Below are positions 30,962 through 38,736 of a DNA stretch of 38,736 bases, piece by piece (position 1 is the stretch's first letter; every line of letters starts with the position of its first letter). The DNA comes from Phycisphaeraceae bacterium. GTDB taxonomy: Bacteria; Planctomycetota; Phycisphaerae; Phycisphaerales; Phycisphaeraceae. Both the position numbers and the translations under genes were made by a program. The stretch is from assembly GCA_019634195.1 (NCBI GenBank), contig JAHQVV010000094.1, forward strand, positions 1 to 38,736, written 5' to 3'. The notes under the pieces are model-generated. The model made no database searches. It saw only the letters and a list, made by a program, of their open reading frames with translations, and was not told the DNA's origin.

Positions 30962-32077
30962 TTACTTGGGCCGTTTGTAGAACGGCAGCTTGCAGACGGC
31001 GGCCTGGACCTCACCACTACCGACCTTGACCGTGACGGTGTCGCCTTCGTCTACAGAGCCTGGCGTGACGTAAGCCATCGCGATGGGCAGGCCCAGCGTC
31101 GGGCTCATGCAGCCGGAGGTGACGGTGCCGATGGCGTTACCGTCGGCCTGGATCTCGCAGTCCTGGCGCGGCGTACGCTTGCCGTCGATCTTGATGCCGA
31201 TCAGCTGCTTCGGTGGGCCATCGGCGGCGATCTGTTCAAGGGCGTCCTGGCCGATGAAACGCGGGATGGCCGGGCCTTCTTCGGCCTTGTCTTTGTTTAG
31301 CGACACCGCGAACTTGAGCCCTGCCGACAGTGGGTCGGTGTGCTCGTCCAGTTCGTGGCCGTACAGCGGCATGCCCGCCTCGATGCGCAGTGTGTCGCGC
31401 GCGCCCAGGCCCGCGGGCTTGACGATGCCCTTGCCCTTGTCTTTGAGCAAGAGCTTGATGGCCATATTGGCCATCTTCGCGCCGAGGATCACCTCGACGC
31501 CGTCCTCGCCGGTGTACCCCGTGCGGGAGATGACCATCTTGAGGATCATCAGGTTCTTTTCGGTGAAACGGTAGTTCTTCATCGTGGGCACGGTCTTGGA
31601 GAACCCGCCGATCTTTTTCATGACCTTTGGGCCTTGCACCGCGATCATGGCGGTGGACTCGGTCGTGTCGTCGACCTTGATCGTGTAGTCGAACTGCTTC
31701 ACCACCGCGTCCATGTGCGCGAGCACCTTCTCGCGGTTGGACGCATTCACAACCATCATCCAGTCGTCCGGGAAGCGATAGACGAGGATGTCATCGATAA
31801 CCCCGCCGTTCTCATTGCAGATCAGCGCGTAGCGGGCCTGGCCCTCGTCCATATCGCTGACCTTGCGTGTCAACAGCGTCTCAAGAAACTTGCGCGCGTG
31901 CCGGCCGGAGATGCGGACCCGGCCCATGTGCGAGACATCAAACACCGACCCGCTGTTTCGGCACTGGTTGTGCTCGTCAATGATCGAGCCGTAATGGATG
32001 GGCATCTCCCAGCCGGCGAAGTCGACAAACTTCGCGCCGTGGTCGGTGTGGTAGTTGTAGAAAGGCGTGCGTTTCAA
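30962..32077 (-). CDS. gcvT: Aminomethyltransferase (glycine cleavage T-protein)
   Basis: A 371-residue GcvT, which transfers the methylene of glycine from the lipoyl H-protein to tetrahydrofolate. The start motif FVDFAGWEMPIHYGSI, the SGSVFDVSHMG block, RTGYTGEDGVE and the closing PTLGLPIAMAYV are typical. No gcvH or gcvP is in the window, so the other glycine cleavage genes lie elsewhere. A glycine-rich lysine-rich stretch replaces a conserved loop at about 230, but the domain order is normal. A 141-base gap without features separates it from ftsI. Confidence 0.94.
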   Translation of the reverse strand: MKRTPFYNYHTDHGAKFVDFAGWEMPIHYGSIIDEHNQCRNSGSVFDVSHMGRVRISGRHARKFLETLLTRKVSDMDEGQARYALICNENGGVIDDILVYRFPDDWMMVVNASNREKVLAHMDAVVKQFDYTIKVDDTTESTAMIAVQGPKVMKKIGGFSKTVPTMKNYRFTEKNLMILKMVISRTGYTGEDGVEVILGAKMANMAIKLLLKDKGKGIVKPAGLGARDTLRIEAGMPLYGHELDEHTDPLSAGLKFAVSLNKDKAEEGPAIPRFIGQDALEQIAADGPPKQLIGIKIDGKRTPRQDCEIQADGNAIGTVTSGCMSPTLGLPIAMAYVTPGSVDEGDTVTVKVGSGEVQAAVCKLPFYKRPK

Positions 32078-32218
32078 GGGGCGTTCCTTCGGGGGTTACT
32101 GAAGGCCGCATTGTATGGAAATAGCCGCGACGCTACGCGGCGCCGGATGCTTGCTTTTGATGAGATATAGATCGCTCGCTTGTGACGTGTCGCGTCGTAG
32201 CTATTATCGCGTGAATAA

Positions 32219-34051
32219 CTACTCCACGACCTCGTAGAGATTGTCGACCCGGTCGCTCAGGTCGGTGCCGGGGTTGGTGGGGACGCCGAGGTAGATGAGC
32301 GAGCGTTCGATGACGTTGCGGACGGCCGGTGCGGCGACGATCCCGCCGTAGTGGCCGATCTTTTTGTCCGGGTCCTTGATGAAGCAGCCGACGACGAGTT
32401 TGGGCTTATCCAGCGGCGCTCCGCCGAGGAAGGATGAAAGGTAGCGGTCCTGGTAGTAGTTGCCAAGTTCGGGGTTGGGCAGCTGCGCGGTACCGGTCTT
32501 GCCCCAGATGTCGTAGTAAGGGGAGTTGGCTTTCTTGCCGGTGCCGTCGATAACCGTGTCGCGCATGGCATAGAGGGTTGCCTCGGCGGTGCGTGGGCTT
32601 ATAACGCGCTGGGGCGTGGTAACCGCGACGCCGTCGTCGGCTCGCTTCCAGGCCTCGATGCGGGGTTCGACCATGACGCCGCCGTTGGCGAGGATGGACA
32701 TCGCGCGGGCCATCTGGATGCCGGTGGCGCCGATCTCCTGGCCCATCGGCCACGAGCCGTGCGAGTAGCTCTGTGCGCCGCGGTGCTCGTGCATGGTCAG
32801 CAGGCCGCCGACCTCCCCGGGCAGGTCGATGCCGGTCGGTCGGCCGAAACCAAACGACCGCATGATGTTGTAGACGTCTTCGATGCTGACGCGCATCGCG
32901 ACCTTCGCCATGCCGATGTTGGACGAGTACTTGAGGACCTTGTGCCAGGAGATGATGCCCTTGCCACGGGCATCGCGAAGCCGTCGTCCGTTGGGCATCA
33001 CCCAGACGCCACTGGTCGTGCAGTCGATCGGTTCGCTGGGGTACGCGGCCTTTTTTTCGGTCAGGCCCGCCCAGATGAAGGGCTTGAAGATCGAGCCGGG
33101 CTCAAAAACGTCGGTCACCGGGCGGTTGCGGCGCTGCTCGTCATCGACCTCGCCAAACGCGTTGGGGTCGTAGGTCGGGTACGTCGCGATCGCCAGGACC
33201 TCGCCGGTGTTGGGCTGCATAACGATGATCTGGCCCGACTTGGCGCCGTACTGCTCAACGGCCGCTCTGAGTTCTTCCTCGCAAACGCGCTGGATGTAGG
33301 CATCGATAGCCAGGCGGATGTTCTCGCCGTCCTCGAAGGGCACGTAGTCTTCGCCGTTGACCCACATGCGTCTGCGTTTGTAGTCGCGCATGAACTTGAA
33401 CGACCCGGGCTTGGCGAGCAGGCGGTCCTCCCAGTAGCGTTCCAGTCCCTCGAGCCCTTCGCCGTCGCGGCCGACGAAGCCCAGCAGCGTGCCGGCCAGC
33501 GGCCCCTGCGGGTAATCGCGCACCGTGATCGGCTCCATGTAGATCCCGGGCAGTTCTAACCCCTTGAATCGATCGACCTGTGCGTCGTTCATCCGGTCAT
33601 CGAGCAGGACGTACCGCTTGTGGCTCCGGCCCGAGAGCTTTATGTCGATGTCGACCGGGTTGTAGCCCAACTCGTACGCGATGGTCTCGCCAAAGACGGT
33701 GCGGTCCGCGATGAACAGCGGGTCACAGAACAAGCGGTAGCCAACCCGTGTCGCGGCGAGGACGCGGCCGGTGCGGTCGATGAGCCCGCCACGCATCGCG
33801 GCCATGTGCGCGGTGCCGATCTGCGATTCCCGCAGCGCCTCGATGTGCGGGTCGGGGTAGGCCTGTAGCTGGTAGACGCGCCCGAGCAGGCCAGCGAAGG
33901 TGATCGTCAGGCAGATCACGACGCCCCGCGCGGTCCAAGACAGCCGCCGGCCACGCTGCTGGTCCAGCGCCTCACGGTCCTCCGGCGGGGTGAAGTCGGT
34001 CAGGCGGTACGGCCCGGGCTTGGGTGGATCGTCGGGCGTCTGGTCAGCCAT
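32219..34051 (-). CDS. ftsI: Peptidoglycan D,D-transpeptidase FtsI (PBP3-type)
   Basis: A 610-residue class B penicillin-binding protein that cross-links septal peptidoglycan. A cytoplasmic tail of about 42 residues precedes one membrane helix at about 43-60, then a dimerisation domain with RGGLIDRTGRVLA. The transpeptidase domain carries S320-x-x-K323 (EPGSIFKP), S376-x-N378 (YSSN) and KTG at 518-520. All three catalytic motifs are intact. It is the last gene of the division cluster, directly after the ftsL-like gene, which it overlaps by 8 bases. Presence of this gene implies a peptidoglycan wall. Confidence 0.95.
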   Translation of the reverse strand: MADQTPDDPPKPGPYRLTDFTPPEDREALDQQRGRRLSWTARGVVICLTITFAGLLGRVYQLQAYPDPHIEALRESQIGTAHMAAMRGGLIDRTGRVLAATRVGYRLFCDPLFIADRTVFGETIAYELGYNPVDIDIKLSGRSHKRYVLLDDRMNDAQVDRFKGLELPGIYMEPITVRDYPQGPLAGTLLGFVGRDGEGLEGLERYWEDRLLAKPGSFKFMRDYKRRRMWVNGEDYVPFEDGENIRLAIDAYIQRVCEEELRAAVEQYGAKSGQIIVMQPNTGEVLAIATYPTYDPNAFGEVDDEQRRNRPVTDVFEPGSIFKPFIWAGLTEKKAAYPSEPIDCTTSGVWVMPNGRRLRDARGKGIISWHKVLKYSSNIGMAKVAMRVSIEDVYNIMRSFGFGRPTGIDLPGEVGGLLTMHEHRGAQSYSHGSWPMGQEIGATGIQMARAMSILANGGVMVEPRIEAWKRADDGVAVTTPQRVISPRTAEATLYAMRDTVIDGTGKKANSPYYDIWGKTGTAQLPNPELGNYYQDRYLSSFLGGAPLDKPKLVVGCFIKDPDKKIGHYGGIVAAPAVRNVIERSLIYLGVPTNPGTDLSDRVDNLYEVVE

Positions 34052-34331
34052 CCTGCTGCTCCGGTTCGTCGTTGTCTTCTTCGGTAGCGGGGCGGCGGGA
34101 GATCGGCTCGACCTGCAGTTCGGCCCGCTCGATCGCTTCGTTGAGCGCCTCGGGCCGGGTCATCTTCGCGATGCGGACCTGAAGGTCCTTGATGTGCTCG
34201 CGGGCCTCTTTCATCCGGGCGTGCGACTCGGCCATCGCGTGCTTGTCGTTGAGTTCCTGCTGACGCAAGCCGAGCAGCCCCGCGCCGACGGCGGAGAGCA
34301 GGGCCACAACAGCAAGATAGCGCAGCGTCAT
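34044..34331 (-). CDS. FtsL-like divisome protein
   Basis: A 95-residue protein with one N-terminal membrane helix (about 3-22), then a coiled-coil-like stretch with regular leucine and isoleucine spacing (EHIKDLQVRIAKM) and an acidic tail. This is the usual build of FtsL, which holds FtsI/FtsW in the divisome. Sequence is weakly conserved in that family, so the assignment leans on size, topology and position just upstream of ftsI, which is where ftsL lies in dcw clusters. Its 3' end overlaps ftsI by 8 bases. Confidence 0.7.
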   Translation of the reverse strand: MTLRYLAVVALLSAVGAGLLGLRQQELNDKHAMAESHARMKEAREHIKDLQVRIAKMTRPEALNEAIERAELQVEPISRRPATEEDNDEPEQQDG

Positions 34332-34347
34332 CGGTGTTCGCCTTGAA

Positions 34348-35532
34348 TCAGCGGGTGGGCAGCTTGAGCGTCATGCCGACACGGATGTCGTTGGCACTGC
34401 TGAGCTTGTCCTTGTTGGCCTTGTAGATCTCGTCGTAGCGTTCACCGTCGCCAAGAAGCTGTTGGGCGATGCGGTAGAGGCTGTCGCCTTCTTTGACGGT
34501 GTAGGTATTGCGGGCGGCAGGCTGTTCGCGCTCGGGTTGCGTTTCGCGTGCGTTGCCCGAGCCGGCGAGGGCCTCGTTGGCTTCTTCAATCACTTGCGCC
34601 ACACGCGGGGCGGGGATCCGCAGCTTCATGCCCGCACGCAGGTGCTCGGGCTTCTTGAGGACATCTGTGTTGACGTCCATGATGAGCTGCCACTTGCCGG
34701 CCGAGCCAAGGTGTTCGGCGGCGAGTTCGCTGAGCGTCTCGCCTTCCTTGACCGTGACCATGCGGACGCGTTGGCGCTGCGGGCGGTCGCCTCCGGTCGC
34801 GCTGCGTTGGGCCAGCTCACCGGTCGGGTCTTCGGCTTCGGTTGTGCGCTTGGGGATGGTCAGGACGACGCCCTGGACGATCTCGCCGTTGGTCCCGACC
34901 TTGCCTGGGTTCGCGTCGCGGATGGATCGCCACATGTTGCCGTCGCCGTCGTAGTGCTTGCGGGCGATGGCCGTGAGAGTCTCGCCAGAGGCGACTTTGT
35001 GCCTGATCGTTCCGGGCTGGGCGTTGATGAGTTGTGGGTCGGGGAGCTCGACGTGGGCAAGGTCTGCGAGGTGGTTGCTGCCCGGGCCCTCGCGCTCCGG
35101 CGAGAGCTGGTGGCCACGGGCCAGGTGCGTATCGTCGACAGGCTCAAAGCCAACCGGGTCGGCGTTGGGGTCAAAAGCCGGCGGCGTCGTGTCGTTAACC
35201 GGGCCAGCGAGTGTCGGCGCTTCGCGGAACGGCGGCTCGCCGATGGTCACGGTGGTTGGGTCGGGAGGCGGTCCTTCGCGGCGTTCGATGTTTTCGAGGC
35301 TGACCGCCGCGAGGTTGCGCGGGTCTGTGATCTCCGCGGCCGGCTCGGTATCGTCCTCTCGGGTGAGGATAAACTCGGGCTGATTGGTGGTTTGCTCAAC
35401 AAAGTTGGGCAGGTCTTCCTCGGCCAGTTCCTCACGGGTCGCGGGTACCGAGAGGTAATCCGAGACGAAGACGCTGACGAAGAGGATGACCCCCAGGCCA
35501 ACAATGAGTCCGACTTTTGTTTCGCGAGCCAT
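34348..35532 (-). CDS. Membrane-anchored protein with three LysM domains
   Basis: A 394-residue protein with one N-terminal membrane helix (about 7-26), an extended proline- and acid-rich spacer (30-170), and three LysM repeats at about 176-227, 256-307 and 343-393. LysM domains bind N-acetylglucosamine in peptidoglycan; here they would reach into the periplasm from the inner membrane. No catalytic domain is visible. It sits between rsmH and the ftsL-like gene, inside what is normally a conserved dcw block, which suggests a lineage-specific divisome or septal wall-binding part. The ATG at 35532 is used. Confidence 0.88.
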   Translation of the reverse strand: MARETKVGLIVGLGVILFVSVFVSDYLSVPATREELAEEDLPNFVEQTTNQPEFILTREDDTEPAAEITDPRNLAAVSLENIERREGPPPDPTTVTIGEPPFREAPTLAGPVNDTTPPAFDPNADPVGFEPVDDTHLARGHQLSPEREGPGSNHLADLAHVELPDPQLINAQPGTIRHKVASGETLTAIARKHYDGDGNMWRSIRDANPGKVGTNGEIVQGVVLTIPKRTTEAEDPTGELAQRSATGGDRPQRQRVRMVTVKEGETLSELAAEHLGSAGKWQLIMDVNTDVLKKPEHLRAGMKLRIPAPRVAQVIEEANEALAGSGNARETQPEREQPAARNTYTVKEGDSLYRIAQQLLGDGERYDEIYKANKDKLSSANDIRVGMTLKLPTR

Positions 35533-35583
35533 GCCTATTCATCCGTGGGTTGGGCCGCCGTCTTCCTTGACGACCGAGTGGTC

Positions 35584-36576
35584 TTAATCTGGTTTGCCTG
35601 TCGTCAGGGCGGGGTCGGCCGGGTTGTAGTGCTGCCTTTCCTCGCTCCTGTTCTGTCGTTTCGCGACGCGTAATTTGGCGCTGCGGCTTCTTGGGTTGTG
35701 GTGCTCTTCCTCTGGCGTGGCGGCCACGGGTTTACGTGTGACGCGCTTGAATGTGCCCTGTTTTTCGGCCTCCTGGAACGCCCGTTTAACGAGGCGATCT
35801 TCGAGCGAGTGGAAGCTGATGATGCCGACCAAGCCATCCTCTGCAACCAGGTTGGGCAGCCGCCTGAGCAGCATGTCCAACGCTTCGAGCTCGCCGTTGA
35901 CCGCGATCCTCAGGGCCTGGAAACTGCGGGTCGCCGGATCGATCCGGGAACTGCCCCTTGGCCCGTAGGCACGCCTGCAAATCTCGGCGAGCTCCTGTGT
36001 GGTAGAGATCGGCTGATCCGCCCTGGCTTGCACAATTTTCCGGGCGATTCGCCGGCTCAAACGTTCATCTCCGAAACGGAAGAGGATGTCCGCCAACTCC
36101 GTCTCGCCAAGCCGGTTCACAAGGTCCGCCGCGGTCGCCGGGCCGTTGGGGTCTAGCCGCATGTCCAGCGGCCCGTCGTGCTTGAACGAAAGGCCGCGAT
36201 TGGGGTCGTCGACCTGATTAGAGGCAAAGCCCAGGTCGGCGAAGACAGCATCGATCGAGTCAAGATTCGCTTGTCTCAAGGCGTTTTCTGCGGCGGCGAA
36301 GCTGGTGTTGGCCAGGTGTAAAGAGACGCCGTGCTGTTCGGCGAGGGGCTCGAGGCGTGCTTTCGCGTAGGCGAGGTTGCCGGGGTCCAGGTCCGTGCCG
36401 AGGTAGTACCCGCCGGGCCCGAGCCTGGGGATGATGTGTGCGGCATGCCCGCCTCGGCCAAGCGTGCAGTCCAGAACGCGCCGCCCGGGCTGGTCGCGAT
36501 CAAGGTCCAAGAACGCAAGAACCTCGTTCAATAGAACGGGGATGTGCCCGGTTTCGTCTTGACCAGTGGCGTGCAT
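35584..36576 (-). CDS. rsmH: 16S rRNA (cytosine1402-N4)-methyltransferase
   Basis: A 330-residue RsmH (MraW), which methylates N4 of cytosine 1402 in 16S rRNA. It starts HATGQDETGHIPVLLNEV, then LDCTLGRGGHA for SAM binding, FADLGFASNQ, GPLDMRLD, FGDERLSRRIA and SFQALRIAVNGELE, and closes with ISFHSLEDRLVKRAF. The frame is open to 36846, but those extra residues overlap hslV antisense and match nothing, so the ATG at 36576 is the start. It is the first gene of the minus-strand division cluster. mraZ, usually just upstream, is absent; hslV lies divergent there instead. Confidence 0.95.
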   Translation of the reverse strand: MHATGQDETGHIPVLLNEVLAFLDLDRDQPGRRVLDCTLGRGGHAAHIIPRLGPGGYYLGTDLDPGNLAYAKARLEPLAEQHGVSLHLANTSFAAAENALRQANLDSIDAVFADLGFASNQVDDPNRGLSFKHDGPLDMRLDPNGPATAADLVNRLGETELADILFRFGDERLSRRIARKIVQARADQPISTTQELAEICRRAYGPRGSSRIDPATRSFQALRIAVNGELEALDMLLRRLPNLVAEDGLVGIISFHSLEDRLVKRAFQEAEKQGTFKRVTRKPVAATPEEEHHNPRSRSAKLRVAKRQNRSEERQHYNPADPALTTGKPD

Positions 36577-36667
36577 GGTGAAAGTGTAGCGGGAGACGAG
36601 CCGCGCCCCGTGTGAATCGTTATGAACACAGCGTGACGTTTCGCGTCTACCACTGCACCGCACTAAG

Positions 36668-37246
36668 ATGATCCGTATGCCGAGCAAACGAAACGAACTT
36701 GAGATCCGCAGCACGACCGTCCTGTGTGTCCGCCGGGGCGAGCAGGTGGCCATTGCGGGCGACGGCCAGGTCACGATGAACAACGCCGTTGCCAAGGCCG
36801 ACGCGATCAAGGTCCGCCGACTCGATGAGTTCGGGACGGGCGGCAAGGGCGTGCTCGTCGGCTTCGCGGGCGCGGCGGCGGACGCTTTTGCGTTGCTCGA
36901 ACGTTTTCAGCGCCACTTGCAGGACTCGCCCCAGAACGTCAAGAAGGCCGCGGTCGAGTTGGCCAAGCAGTGGCGGATGGACCGGGCGCTGCGTCGGCTC
37001 GAGGCGCTGATCGTCGTCGCCGACGCCGAGGTCTCGCTGCTTGTCTCTGGTACCGGCGATGTCATCGAACCTAGCGACGGCGTCATCGGCATCGGCTCGG
37101 GCGGAACCTTCGCCACCGCGGCGGCCCGGGCCCTGCTCGCACACACCGACCAGGCCCCGGCCGACATCTGTCAGCACGGCCTGGAGATCGCCGGCGAGTT
37201 GTGCATCTACTCGAACACAAACATCACGCTGCTGAGCCTGGACTGA
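36668..37246 (+). CDS. hslV: ATP-dependent protease subunit HslV
   Basis: A 192-residue HslV, the peptidase ring of the HslUV protease. The body starts at STTVLCVRRGEQVAIAGDG with GDGQVTMNN, and GSGGTFATAAARALL follows further on, as in the family. The catalytic N-terminal threonine would be Thr16 or Thr17, so a propeptide of about 15 residues must be removed first. A later ATG at 36677 would shorten this slightly. The ATPase partner hslU is not adjacent; the next gene is a tRNA. It is divergent from rsmH across 91 bases, which must hold both promoters. Confidence 0.94.
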   Translation: MIRMPSKRNELEIRSTTVLCVRRGEQVAIAGDGQVTMNNAVAKADAIKVRRLDEFGTGGKGVLVGFAGAAADAFALLERFQRHLQDSPQNVKKAAVELAKQWRMDRALRRLEALIVVADAEVSLLVSGTGDVIEPSDGVIGIGSGGTFATAAARALLAHTDQAPADICQHGLEIAGELCIYSNTNITLLSLD

Positions 37247-37294
37247 TGCGGGCTTGACGCTTGCGTGGCCCAAGCTAAACTACGCGATCCCCAA

Positions 37295-37378
37295 GCCCGT
37301 GTGGCGGAATTGGCAGACGCGCTGTCTTCAGGTGGCAGTTCCAGCAATGGAGTACAGGTTCGAATCCTGTCACGGGCA
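37295..37378 (+). tRNA. tRNA-Leu (CAG)
   Basis: An 84-base class II tRNA with a 7-base-pair acceptor stem GCCCGTG/CACGGGC, a GCGGAATTGGCAGACGC D-arm typical of leucine tRNAs, and a long variable arm. The anticodon stem is CTGTC/GGCAG around the loop TTCAGGT, giving anticodon CAG at 37329-37331, which reads CUG codons. The T-loop is GGTTCGAATCC. The CCA end is not encoded. It follows hslV by 48 bases and precedes its own terminator. Confidence 0.95.
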
Positions 37379-37381
37379 TTG

Positions 37382-37416
37382 AAAACCCCTCGCAATAAAC
37401 GCGGGGGTTTTTCTTT
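37382..37416 (+). terminator. Terminator after tRNA-Leu
   Basis: AAACCCC plus CGC (37383-37393) pairs with GCG plus GGGGTTT (37401-37410), loop about AATAAA, followed by T-rich TTTTTCTTT to 37416. It lies 4 bases after the tRNA and is a standard rho-independent signal. Confidence 0.85.
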
Positions 37417-37510
37417 GGCTGGGCTCAGGTGCAATGGCCTGCCATCAGTCGCCGCATTTACCGTGGGACGATTCGAGGGCTAAACTGTTTCAGCAGTCTT
37501 TCGCCCGATC

Positions 37511-38736
37511 ATGGACCCCACGATGCTACATCCGTTCGCGCTAATTCTCTCAGCCCCTGTCGCGCTCTTGCTCAGCGTTTGCGCGGCCGCACAAAACGTT
37601 GAACACGCCGAGCACCCCCTTGCGGGGCAGGCGATTTTGGTGCCCGAAGGCCCGCCGGCCGACAGCGTTGATCTGCCCAGATTCCCATCGATCAGCCCCG
37701 ATGGTTCAACAATCTGCTTCAGTTGGCGTGGCGACCTCTGGCGGGTCCCCGCCGCTGGCGGCCAAGCCATGCGGCTGACAGTGCACCCCATGGATGAAGA
37801 CTTCAGCGCGTGGAGCCCCGATGGTCAAACAATCGCCTTCAACTCCACCCGCTCCGGCTTCCGAAATGTCTATCGGATGAAAGCCGACGGCACGGCCGTG
37901 CAAGCGGTGACCCGGGAGGACCGGTCTCATGTTCTAGCGGGTTGGGCCGATGGCCAGACGATTGCGGTGAGTGCTTGGCGGGAGGCGGATGTCCACAAGA
38001 ACCCCAGGCCTTACTTTGTCGATGTCGGCGGCGGCCCGATCACCCGCATGCACGACGCGTTTGGTCGCTCGCCCGTGGTCAGCCCCGACGGCAGATACGT
38101 GGCCTTTGTGCGGGGTCGCGCGAGTTGGACGAAGCCCTTTCTGACCAACAGCGACAACCGCGACCTCTGGCTATACGACCGGCAAGCGAACCGTTTCCGC
38201 CGACTCACCACCAACCCCGGCAACGACGGCATGCCGAGGTGGATCGACAGTGAAACGATCGCCTATCTTTCCGCTCGGCTGCCTGATCGCGTCAATCTGT
38301 ACCGCCTCAATATCAATGACGATGAGTCTAAAGCTCGTGCGCTCACCGTGTTCAAGCATGATGATGTTCAGCACTTTGACCTCGCCCGGGAGGCGGGCTC
38401 GATCGTCCTGCATGTATGGGACAAGTTGTACACGCTGGACCTGAGTGAGGAGCAGGCCGAGCCCAAGCCGATCATGGTTACGGCGCCGACGGATACGAGC
38501 GGCCGGACCATCATTAAGCCGTTGCAGGGGAGCGCGAATCAAGCCGTGCTATCCCCTGACGGCAAGGTCATGGCGATCAGCATCCATGGTGAGCTATTCG
38601 TTCGTACGCTTGACTCGGAGAACCCGGCCCAGCGCATCACTCGGCACCCTGCGCTGGATCATCAGCCCGCGTGGTCGCCGGATGGCCAGACGCTCTACTT
38701 CACTTCCGACCGTGACGGCACGCTCTCGATCTACCA
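37511..38736 (+). CDS. Tricorn/TolB-like beta-propeller protein, N-terminal part
   Basis: The frame is open from the ATG at 37511 to the window edge, about 408 residues, so the gene is truncated by the window. A signal peptide (hydrophobic core about 9-26, cut near ACAAAQ-like AAAQ) is followed by repeated PD40/WD40-like units: SISPDGSTICFSWRGDLWRV, AWSPDGQTIAFNSTRSG, VVSPDGRYVAFV, VLSPDGKVMAI and AWSPDGQTLYFTSDRDGT. Each unit has the [S/W]PDG turn of TolB and tricorn propellers. In this lineage such N-termini often precede a PDZ and an S41 peptidase domain, so a periplasmic tricorn-like protease is likely but the catalytic part is not visible. A second ATG at 37523 is possible. Confidence 0.85.
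   Translation, partial: MDPTMLHPFALILSAPVALLLSVCAAAQNVEHAEHPLAGQAILVPEGPPADSVDLPRFPSISPDGSTICFSWRGDLWRVPAAGGQAMRLTVHPMDEDFSAWSPDGQTIAFNSTRSGFRNVYRMKADGTAVQAVTREDRSHVLAGWADGQTIAVSAWREADVHKNPRPYFVDVGGGPITRMHDAFGRSPVVSPDGRYVAFVRGRASWTKPFLTNSDNRDLWLYDRQANRFRRLTTNPGNDGMPRWIDSETIAYLSARLPDRVNLYRLNINDDESKARALTVFKHDDVQHFDLAREAGSIVLHVWDKLYTLDLSEEQAEPKPIMVTAPTDTSGRTIIKPLQGSANQAVLSPDGKVMAISIHGELFVRTLDSENPAQRITRHPALDHQPAWSPDGQTLYFTSDRDGTLSIY

Noticed and set aside
34462-35673. 403-codon plus-strand open frame opposite the LysM gene
   Set aside because: Antisense to three clear LysM domains; no recognisable domain.
36577-36846. A 90-residue N-terminal extension of RsmH
   Set aside because: It runs antisense through the start of hslV, is rich in S and R like other shadow frames, and RsmH normally begins just before HIPVLLNEV.

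Overview
The window is a GC-rich stretch of bacterial chromosome. The gene set suggests a planctomycete-type bacterium, most likely class Phycisphaerae. This is inferred from protein style: many lineage-like small lipoproteins and membrane proteins of unknown function, a 3' remnant of pyruvate phosphate dikinase, and a peptidoglycan and division gene set with FtsI, an FtsL-like protein and RsmH. I could not run a database search, so the taxonomy is an inference. There is no sign of phage, conjugative element, CRISPR or intact insertion sequence. The window is mostly housekeeping genes with one accessory-looking operon.

Layout. Positions 1-345 hold a decayed 3' end of a ppdK-like gene, with a frameshift, and the terminator behind it. 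Positions 511-8110 are one tight plus-strand transcription unit of seven genes: two desaturase-like di-iron membrane enzymes, three SAM-dependent methyltransferases, a polytopic GT-C-like membrane protein and a family 2 glycosyltransferase. A terminator follows at about 8194. This looks like an uncharacterised lipid or lipid-linked glycan pathway. Next come a PilZ-DnaJ fusion (8258-8902) and a lipoprotein (8958-9602) that ends inside a palindromic repeat. On the minus strand lies a run larC / unknown membrane protein / M48 peptidase / dapF (14084 down to 9709). On the plus strand follow sppA and two unknown envelope proteins (14199-17386). A minus-strand cupin / membrane protein / hydrolase run spans 19776-17405.

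Positions 19889-20346 hold a frameshifted SRPBCC gene, convergent with an MFS-acyltransferase fusion (22246-20324). A CpsB-like phosphatase and cinA follow, separated by a second copy of the palindromic repeat. Then folD and two unknown genes (plus strand) converge on ispH and a GT9 glycosyltransferase (minus strand) at a clear hairpin terminator. After that come a sigma-70 factor, tandem GC-rich hairpins, a lethal-factor-like metallopeptidase and gcvT. A division cluster reads on the minus strand as rsmH, LysM protein, ftsL-like, ftsI (36576 down to 32219). Divergent from rsmH is hslV, followed by tRNA-Leu(CAG) with its own terminator, and finally the N-terminal part of a tricorn/TolB-like beta-propeller protein that runs off the window.

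The most unusual items are the desaturase-methyltransferase-glycosyltransferase operon, the PilZ-DnaJ fusion carrying both c-di-GMP-binding motifs, the LysM protein embedded in the division cluster, a LarC lacking its second domain, and a two-copy palindromic repeat family.
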